Below are positions 1-5,385 of a DNA stretch of 6,794 bases, piece by piece (position 1 is the stretch's first letter; each line of letters opens with the position of its first letter). This DNA comes from CAYXLI01 sp964464925 (GTDB lineage Bacteria; Acidobacteriota; Terriglobia; Bryobacterales; Bryobacteraceae). The position numbers and the translations under genes were made by a program. The stretch is from positions 1-6,794 of the forward strand of contig CAYXLI010000070.1 of assembly GCA_964464925.1 (NCBI GenBank), written 5' to 3'. The notes under the pieces are model-generated. The model searched no databases. It was not told the origin of the DNA and saw only the letters and a program-made list of their open reading frames with translations.

Positions 1-1
1 C

Positions 2-1108
2 GTGCCGGCCTTCGAACGCGAGCGACCTTCGGCCTTCGAGGCAGTTCACAGCGGCGAGCGCATTCTGGCAAACTCGGGTGCCAAGATCACGCACGACCAG
101 CGCGACAGCGCCTTTTATCGTCCATCCACGGACAGCATCCACCTGCCGCCGAAGGAAGCTTTCAAGGACGCGCCAGGGTACTACGGCACGGCGCTCCACG
201 AACTTGCACATTGGACCGGCCATCCATCCCGTCTGAATCGCCCGACACTGAACGAGTCCTACCGATTCGGCGATCTGAACTATGCCAAAGAGGAACTGCG
301 AGCCGAGTTGGCGAGTGTCTTCATCGCGGCCGAAGTCGGCGTTCCCCACGATCCGGCGAATCACGCCGCATACGTGGGTTCCTGGATCAAGGCGCTCAAA
401 GAGGACAAGAACGAGATCTTTCGGGCCGCGCATGACGCATCGGCGGCGACGGACTTCGTGCTCAGTCTGGAGCGAGAGATCTCGAAAGCGGAGGCGTTGG
501 AGATCGGCAACTCGGCGGCTACTGACATCGAGAAAGCCCAGGTGATCCGTGACGAGACCGAAACCCTCGAGAATGATCGCGACGTGGTCGGATCAATCGG
601 CCGCGACGACTCACCTGCCACTGCCGCGACGCCCGCCGGCGACGGCGAACGCGAGAATACGCGGTTCGTTGCGCGCATGGAGCATGAGAGCGGAACGGTG
701 GCCGTCCACGACAAGAGTCTCGGAACTGACCAGCACACCCCTGTCGATACTTTGACGATTCCGAAGGCGGGTGGTCGAAATGAGGAGAGCTCGCCTGGAC
801 AGCCCTCGCGCGACGGACTGAGCGCCTCGCTTGCGGCGGCGAAGAGCGTGACCGCGGAGAAGCTTGCCGACACCGCCCGCACATTCCCTGCGCAGACCCA
901 AAGCGGCAACTATCGGGGTGAGATTATCGGCGAGACCGAGTTCCACGTGGTGCAACGGCTGTCGCCGCAGTCCGCAATCGCGCACATGAAGCATCTTTTG
1001 GAGCCCACGCCGAAAGTTGGGGACAACGTCGGCATCGCCTATGTGAACGATCTCGGCTCCGTGAAAGAACTTCGCGAGCGTTCCAGGGCGAGGGAACTGG
1101 TTCGATGA
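2..1108 (+). CDS. ardC: ArdC-like antirestriction zincin metallopeptidase, 5' end missing, with KfrB-like C-terminal domain
   Basis: The frame is open to the left edge, so the true start lies upstream and 368 residues are visible. A zinc-protease motif HELAHWTGH sits at visible residues 66-74 (HExxH ligands H66 and H70, catalytic E67). The block YAKEELRAELASVF at 94-107 should supply the third ligand. Together with YRPSTDSIHLPP upstream, this is the signature of the zincin half of ArdC/TraC-type plasmid proteins. Their usual N-terminal ssDNA-binding ArdC_N domain would lie outside the window. Family members protect incoming conjugative DNA from restriction; whether this copy does is inferred. 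Residues about 165-300 are polar, low-complexity linker. Residues about 302-352 (GNYRGEIIGETEFHVVQRL, then GDNVGIAYVNDLG) form a compact second domain resembling the KfrB domain of plasmid proteins; this assignment is by memory of the pattern. The stop overlaps the traG start as ATGA, implying coupled translation. Identity of the protease part is secure; the symbol is a family label. Confidence 0.85.
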   Translation: MPAFERERPSAFEAVHSGERILANSGAKITHDQRDSAFYRPSTDSIHLPPKEAFKDAPGYYGTALHELAHWTGHPSRLNRPTLNESYRFGDLNYAKEELRAELASVFIAAEVGVPHDPANHAAYVGSWIKALKEDKNEIFRAAHDASAATDFVLSLEREISKAEALEIGNSAATDIEKAQVIRDETETLENDRDVVGSIGRDDSPATAATPAGDGERENTRFVARMEHESGTVAVHDKSLGTDQHTPVDTLTIPKAGGRNEESSPGQPSRDGLSASLAAAKSVTAEKLADTARTFPAQTQSGNYRGEIIGETEFHVVQRLSPQSAIAHMKHLLEPTPKVGDNVGIAYVNDLGSVKELRERSRARELVR

Positions 1109-3105
1109 AGGCGCAGTCGGGCATGTACCGTACGCCCCGTGATCCCGGCGGATTCCCCTTCGGCTACAACTGGCGGGCAACCGGTACGGGCTTGGTTCTG
1201 CTTGTCGGATTCAACTTTCTGGCCACGCAATATATCGCTGCCCAGTTTCGCTATCAGCCCGCGCTGGGAACGCCGCTGGTGCGCTTGACAAACGCAGCCG
1301 TGTATCAGCCTTTCGCGTGGTGCATCTGGGGGTTCCAAAACTGCACTAGCCGTGATGGTCGCGTCCGCAAGCCACTCTTCGAAGGCGAAATGATTGTACT
1401 GGGAGGCTGCATCCTTTCAATGCTGGCCTTCTTTATCGCGGCGAACCGCCGGGCTCAGCGACTGTCCGAGAACGCCGAGGATCTCCACGGCTCGGCTCGC
1501 CTCGCCTCGCCGGAGGACATTGAGGCGACCGGCATCATGCGGAGCCGTGGCGGTGTGTACGTGGGTGGCTGGTACAACGATTCGACCCGGCGGCTGCAAT
1601 ACCTGCGCCACAACGGACCCGAGCATGTTCTCGCGTTTGCGCCGACCCGATCAGGGAAGGGCGTCGGGCTTGTCATTCCTACGTTGTTGGCATGGGAAGA
1701 GAGCGCCGTCATCTACGACATCAAAGGTGAGAACTGGGCCAAGACCGCCGGCTTCCGCGCGAGCAGTGGGCACTTGTGTTTCAAATTCTCTCCAGTAGAG
1801 GACGGGACATCATCTCGATTCAATCCGTTGGCCGAGGTTCGGCTCTTCACCCCGCGCGATGTATCGGACGCCCAGAACGTCGCGGACATGATCATCCGTA
1901 GTGGTGAAGACAGCCCGATGGAGCGGCACTGGGAGGATAGCGCCGCATCACTGACCACGGGCATGATCCTGCACGCCTGCTACACCGCGGCTGCGGAGGA
2001 CCGAGTCGCGTGCCTGGCTGATCTTTCTGGTCTCTTCACTCGACCCGGCGTGGAGTTCCGCGAAACCCTGAACGAAATGATTAGCTACCAGCATGACGCC
2101 GATTATCGGCACGGCTGGCACACGCCGGCCGGTCTCAAGACCTCAACCCACCCCGTCGTCTCGGAGAAGGCGCAGGAGATGCTCGACAAGGAAAGCAAGG
2201 AATTGTCCGGCGTGCTTTCGACGGCCAAGACGGCATTGGCCCTCTACAGCGACCCGCTGGTGGCACGCAACACCGCAGCCAGCGATTTCACGATCAATGA
2301 CCTGGTGAATGACGACCGTCCCGTTTCGCTGTACCTGGTCGTTCCGCCTTCGGACAAGATTCGACTCCGCCGGCTGATTCGGCTGATGTTCACGATGGTG
2401 GTCAATCGCCTGACGGAGCGGATGGCGTTTGACGGTTCTGAGCAGAGGCGCAACAAGCACCGCCTGCTGTTTCTGATCGACGAATTCCCGAGCCTGAACC
2501 GGATGGAGATCTTCGCTGATGCGCTGTCGTACATGGCCGGTTACGGGTTAAAGGCGTACCTCATCACCCAGGACATTCGACAGATCGTCGACGCATATGG
2601 GCAAAACGAGAGCATCGTTTCGAACTGCCACGTACGCATCGCGTTCGCTCCCAACCAGGTCGAGACCGCGGAATTACTTTCGAAGATGACCGGCACAGCA
2701 ACTGTACAGAAGGCCAGCTTCAACTTCTCCGGGTCTCGCTTCTCGCCTGTGATGTCGCACGTCAACGCAAGCGTCGATCACATCGAACGCCCGCTGATGA
2801 CGCCTGACGAAGTGATGCGCCTCCGGCCGCCAAAGAAGGAGGGCAGTGGTGATTCCGAGATCATCACGGAGCCGGGAGACATGCTCATCTTTGTTTCGGG
2901 CCACTTCCCCATCCTCGGGATGCAGATGCTCTACTTCGCCGATCCGGAACTCGCGCGGCGTGCCGCAATACCGCCGCCAGCGACGGCACTCCGTAAACCA
3001 GCCGAGCAGCTACCCGTTCACATCGACAAACCCGAGTTCGTGACAGACGACACCTGTACCACTGGGCTGGAACGAGGATTCATCGAGGAATTGCGACGGT
3101 CATAG
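1105..3105 (+). CDS. traG: Type IV secretion coupling ATPase TraG/VirD4 (T4CP)
   Basis: This is the inner-membrane ATPase that couples the relaxase-DNA complex to the type IV secretion channel in conjugation. At 666 residues it is of normal length for the RP4/Ti TraG family. Two N-terminal membrane helices are visible at about 27-45 and 95-113. The roughly 45-residue periplasmic loop between them contains C73 and C80, which could pair. HGSARLAS at 128-135 is a conserved family segment. Walker A is APTRSGKGVG at 179-188 (K185) and Walker B is LLFLIDEFP at 454-462 (D459, E460). ITQD at 487-490 is the conserved sensor-like Gln-Asp region after Walker B. The C-terminal tail from about 615 is short and polar. 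The start at 1105 is chosen because it makes an ATGA overlap with the ardC stop and has GAGGGA (1090-1095) nine bases upstream. The gene sits between antirestriction and ssb/traF genes, as expected in a transfer operon. All ATPase motifs look intact. Confidence 0.95.
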   Translation: MKAQSGMYRTPRDPGGFPFGYNWRATGTGLVLLVGFNFLATQYIAAQFRYQPALGTPLVRLTNAAVYQPFAWCIWGFQNCTSRDGRVRKPLFEGEMIVLGGCILSMLAFFIAANRRAQRLSENAEDLHGSARLASPEDIEATGIMRSRGGVYVGGWYNDSTRRLQYLRHNGPEHVLAFAPTRSGKGVGLVIPTLLAWEESAVIYDIKGENWAKTAGFRASSGHLCFKFSPVEDGTSSRFNPLAEVRLFTPRDVSDAQNVADMIIRSGEDSPMERHWEDSAASLTTGMILHACYTAAAEDRVACLADLSGLFTRPGVEFRETLNEMISYQHDADYRHGWHTPAGLKTSTHPVVSEKAQEMLDKESKELSGVLSTAKTALALYSDPLVARNTAASDFTINDLVNDDRPVSLYLVVPPSDKIRLRRLIRLMFTMVVNRLTERMAFDGSEQRRNKHRLLFLIDEFPSLNRMEIFADALSYMAGYGLKAYLITQDIRQIVDAYGQNESIVSNCHVRIAFAPNQVETAELLSKMTGTATVQKASFNFSGSRFSPVMSHVNASVDHIERPLMTPDEVMRLRPPKKEGSGDSEIITEPGDMLIFVSGHFPILGMQMLYFADPELARRAAIPPPATALRKPAEQLPVHIDKPEFVTDDTCTTGLERGFIEELRRS

Positions 3106-3108
3106 CTT

Positions 3109-3516
3109 ATGCAAAAGAACCGCATCGAGCTTGCTGGCTATCTAGCCACGAAGCCGGAGCTCAGATTTCTGCCCTCGGGCACGAAGGTGGCCAACGTTCG
3201 TCTAGGCGAGACCTACCGTTTTTCGGGGCGGGATGGGAAACCGCAGTCCCACACCAACTGGCACAGCCTGGTCTTCTACAACGAAATCGCGGATGTAGCG
3301 ATGACGTACGAGCAAGGCGAGAACATCCATGTCGAAGGCAGCTTGCAGCAGCGGAAGTTCACGCCGGCAGACGGCATTACGCGGACGGTTCACGAGGTTC
3401 ACGTCAAAGCCTGCTACGTGATCGCCGCGGCGCGACTGGAGCGGGAAGTGCCTGCTACGTCTCCGGTGACCACAGATTCAGAGGTTAATCATCATGACAA
3501 CAACTGGCCTGTTTGA
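3109..3516 (+). CDS. ssb: Mobile-element single-stranded DNA-binding protein (SSB, OB fold)
   Basis: This 135-residue protein binds single-stranded DNA and would coat the transferred strand or aid its replication in the recipient. The OB-fold pattern is clear: NRIELAGYLATKPELRF at 4-20, then KVANVRL (26-32), then TNWHSLVFYNEIADVA (49-64), where W51 matches the conserved TEWHRVV tryptophan of bacterial SSBs. GENIHVEGSLQQRKF (70-84) follows, with a closing strand at about 95-106. The post-OB tail is only about 28 residues, far shorter than in housekeeping SSB, and ends D130-N-N-W-P-V135. That is only loosely like the canonical DDDIPF protein-interaction tip. The start lies 3 bases after the traG stop. 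The only purine-rich stretch (GAGGAA, 3085-3090) is 18 bases away, so re-initiation after traG seems likely. The last 23 bases also encode the start of traF. It is an accessory copy; the chromosomal SSB would be elsewhere. Confidence 0.87.
   Translation: MQKNRIELAGYLATKPELRFLPSGTKVANVRLGETYRFSGRDGKPQSHTNWHSLVFYNEIADVAMTYEQGENIHVEGSLQQRKFTPADGITRTVHEVHVKACYVIAAARLEREVPATSPVTTDSEVNHHDNNWPV
3480..3484 (+). promoter_or_regulatory. Ribosome binding site of traF inside ssb
   Basis: AGAGG lies nine bases before the ATG at 3494 and inside the ssb coding region. It supports the overlapping traF start over later in-frame starts. Confidence 0.55.
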
Positions 3517-4051
3517 TCGTGCTCGGCGCTTCAATCGCCTCTCCGCTCGGCACACCGTCGGCCTCGCCGCTGTCGTATTCGCCACCCCGTTCTTCGCGTT
3601 AGGAATGGCGCGGTTACGAATCAACTCAACACCATCGCTCCCGCTTGGCTTGTACCAGGAGACGGACGATGGGCGCGCTCCTCTCATCGAGTTTTGTCCT
3701 CAGGAGCCCTATGGGAGTTTTGCAGCGGCCCGCGGATATCGGTCGGTCGGGAACTGCCCTGACGGCGCAGGACCGTTGATGAAGCCCGTGGTCGCCAGCG
3801 CCGGCGATCTGGTCGAACTTTCAGGCCGAGGCATCGCCGTTAACGGAGTGCTGCTGCCTAACACCGCACCGCGTTCGATGGACAGTAAGGGCCGACCGAT
3901 GCAGTCTTGGTCACAAGGCCAATACAGGGTGCCGGCTGGTTTCGTCTGGGTTGCGTCGTCCTACAATCCCTGGAGCTTCGACAGCAGGTATTTCGGCCCG
4001 GTTCCGATCACCCTCATCCGGAGCCGATTGAAGCCGTTCCTGACGTTATGA
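3494..4051 (+). CDS. traF: Conjugal transfer peptidase TraF (S26 signal-peptidase family)
   Basis: TraF is an inner-membrane serine peptidase facing the periplasm. In RP4 it matures the pilin TrbC, including its cyclisation; the substrate here is not in the window. The protein has 185 residues, normal for the family. One N-terminal membrane helix (about 21-39) is followed by NSTPSLPLGLY at 44-54, where S48 is the predicted nucleophile. GPLMKPVVASAGD (93-105) supplies the general-base lysine K97. SSYNPWSFDSRYFGPV (155-170) contains the conserved D163 seen in TraF near the C-terminus. C68 and C88 flank a variable loop and may form a periplasmic disulfide. The catalytic set looks intact. The gene overlaps ssb by 23 bases and its stop overlaps the next start as ATGA, so it is embedded in the transfer operon. 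The conserved serine and lysine boxes distinguish it from housekeeping LepB, which is longer and lacks the SLPLGLY form. Confidence 0.92.
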   Translation: MTTTGLFDRARRFNRLSARHTVGLAAVVFATPFFALGMARLRINSTPSLPLGLYQETDDGRAPLIEFCPQEPYGSFAAARGYRSVGNCPDGAGPLMKPVVASAGDLVELSGRGIAVNGVLLPNTAPRSMDSKGRPMQSWSQGQYRVPAGFVWVASSYNPWSFDSRYFGPVPITLIRSRLKPFLTL

Positions 4052-5370
4052 AAGCGATGTGCGCAGACGGCATTTCGTTCGGCTGTGCGTTCGGGTTGGG
4101 TCTGGCCATTTCGACTGGCTACCCTGCCGCTCTTGCGGCCGCAATCGCCATGCCCGTGGCGTGCCTCACCCCTAAGTCCCGCAAGTCTGCCTTTCGGAAT
4201 GCACTGGGCTACTATTTGGCAGGCCTGTGGCCGATGATCCCCGGCGCACAGCGTTACCTCGCGCACTCCAGTTCGCCTTCGACGGCCATTCTCATTTGGC
4301 TATGCTCCTCAATGCTGCTGGCTTTGCCCTGGACTCTTGCTTGGACGGCAGGTTCACGTGTCGGATATGTCTGGCGGATTCCCCTAGCCAATCTCGCGTA
4401 CCTGGTCCCGCCTCTCGCCATAATCGGATTCATCACGCCAATCACCGGTGCCGGCTATTTGTTTCCCGGTGCGGGCTGGGTAGGACTCGCCGCGGCGGCT
4501 TTTCTCCCCGGTTTAATCCTGTCGCTGGTCAGCCCCACCTCGGGTGCGCCGCGCACGTCTCTATCACTGGCCGTGGCGGCGCTGATTGCGTTGGGGGTGG
4601 CGACGCAAGTCTCAGCGCCCGCTCGCATGCGGCCGCCCGCCGGATGGGAAGCGCTAGACACCAATTTCGGTGACCTCTCGCACCCGGCACATGAATTCAG
4701 AGCTATGCAGGCGATCCAACAGCGCCTGGCCACGTCCTCAGCACGCGTCCTTATATTCCCCGAATCCGTCGTCCCACGTTGGTCCGAAGCGAGTGCCGAA
4801 TTCTGGCGCCAGACTCTAATCGAATGCCGCGCTCGCGGTCAGGTGCTTGCAATCGGAGCCGGGCTGCCTTCTTCGAACTCGACCGACAGAAGAGCAGATG
4901 AAACGCGCGTCGGGCAATACGACTTTGCGTCTGCCATTGAGACGCTTCGCGCCGGTGCTCGTCCCCTTCCGCCACCTCAGATCGCCAGCCATGCAGCCGA
5001 CGACGACGCGCAAACCGATTCGTATGAGAACACGCTGCTGTTTCTCGGCGCTCAATCATCGGAGTTCTACCAACGTGTTCCTGTGCCGGTCGGAATGTGG
5101 CATCCGCTGGACCGCGGCGGTGTTCCGCTTCGCCTGAATGGACCCGCCGTCATCGAACTCGGCCACGAGCGCCTCGCAGTCGTGATTTGTTACGAGCAGA
5201 TCCTGGCGTTTCCCATTCTTGCCTCGATGCTGCAACGACCATCAGTTCTCGTCGGCATCAGCAACATGTATTGGTTTTCCGGCACGACGATCCCCCGCTA
5301 TCAGGCATCCGCCATCCGTGGGTGGGCGAAGCTGTTCGACGTTCCTTATCTGACCGCCACGAACTTTTAA
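4048..5370 (+). CDS. traB: TraB-like conjugal transfer protein: membrane domain plus nitrilase/Lnt-fold domain
   Basis: This 440-residue protein is built like apolipoprotein N-acyltransferase. About six hydrophobic segments (roughly 8-38, 52-66, 79-100, 113-133, 142-163, 171-188) precede a nitrilase-superfamily domain from about 200 to the end. FPESVVP (237-243) gives the catalytic-type E239, and VVICYEQ (378-384) gives C381, equivalent to the Lnt nucleophile in ICYE. The third member of the triad, a lysine just before VPFGE in Lnt, is not seen: the matching stretch reads FYQRVPVPVGMW (340-351), with Q342 and R343. The chain stops at TATNF (436-440), just where Lnt reads ATNTG and continues for about 50-60 residues including a last membrane helix. 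Ti-plasmid TraB proteins share this organisation and also lie beside traF, which is why traB is preferred over lnt. The start at 4048 is set by the ATGA overlap with traF; the frame is open further upstream, but that part is inside traF. Biochemical role is unknown; a membrane accessory of transfer is inferred. Confidence 0.78.
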   Translation: MKAMCADGISFGCAFGLGLAISTGYPAALAAAIAMPVACLTPKSRKSAFRNALGYYLAGLWPMIPGAQRYLAHSSSPSTAILIWLCSSMLLALPWTLAWTAGSRVGYVWRIPLANLAYLVPPLAIIGFITPITGAGYLFPGAGWVGLAAAAFLPGLILSLVSPTSGAPRTSLSLAVAALIALGVATQVSAPARMRPPAGWEALDTNFGDLSHPAHEFRAMQAIQQRLATSSARVLIFPESVVPRWSEASAEFWRQTLIECRARGQVLAIGAGLPSSNSTDRRADETRVGQYDFASAIETLRAGARPLPPPQIASHAADDDAQTDSYENTLLFLGAQSSEFYQRVPVPVGMWHPLDRGGVPLRLNGPAVIELGHERLAVVICYEQILAFPILASMLQRPSVLVGISNMYWFSGTTIPRYQASAIRGWAKLFDVPYLTATNF

Positions 5371-5385
5371 TCCCCGGATCTTGGA

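Noticed and set aside
361..1180. Two overlapping long minus-strand frames (361-909 and 611-1180) opposite ardC
   Set aside because: They have Arg/Ser-rich shadow composition, no motifs and no ribosome binding sites, and they lie opposite a well-supported plus-strand gene.
3907..4047. Upstream extension of the traB frame
   Set aside because: It lies wholly inside traF in another frame and adds a non-hydrophobic, Arg/Pro-rich leader. The ATGA start at 4048 fits the operon pattern.
4048..5370. Housekeeping lnt (apolipoprotein N-acyltransferase)
   Set aside because: It sits inside a transfer operon beside traF, lacks the Lnt lysine and the C-terminal membrane helix, and ends early at TATNF.
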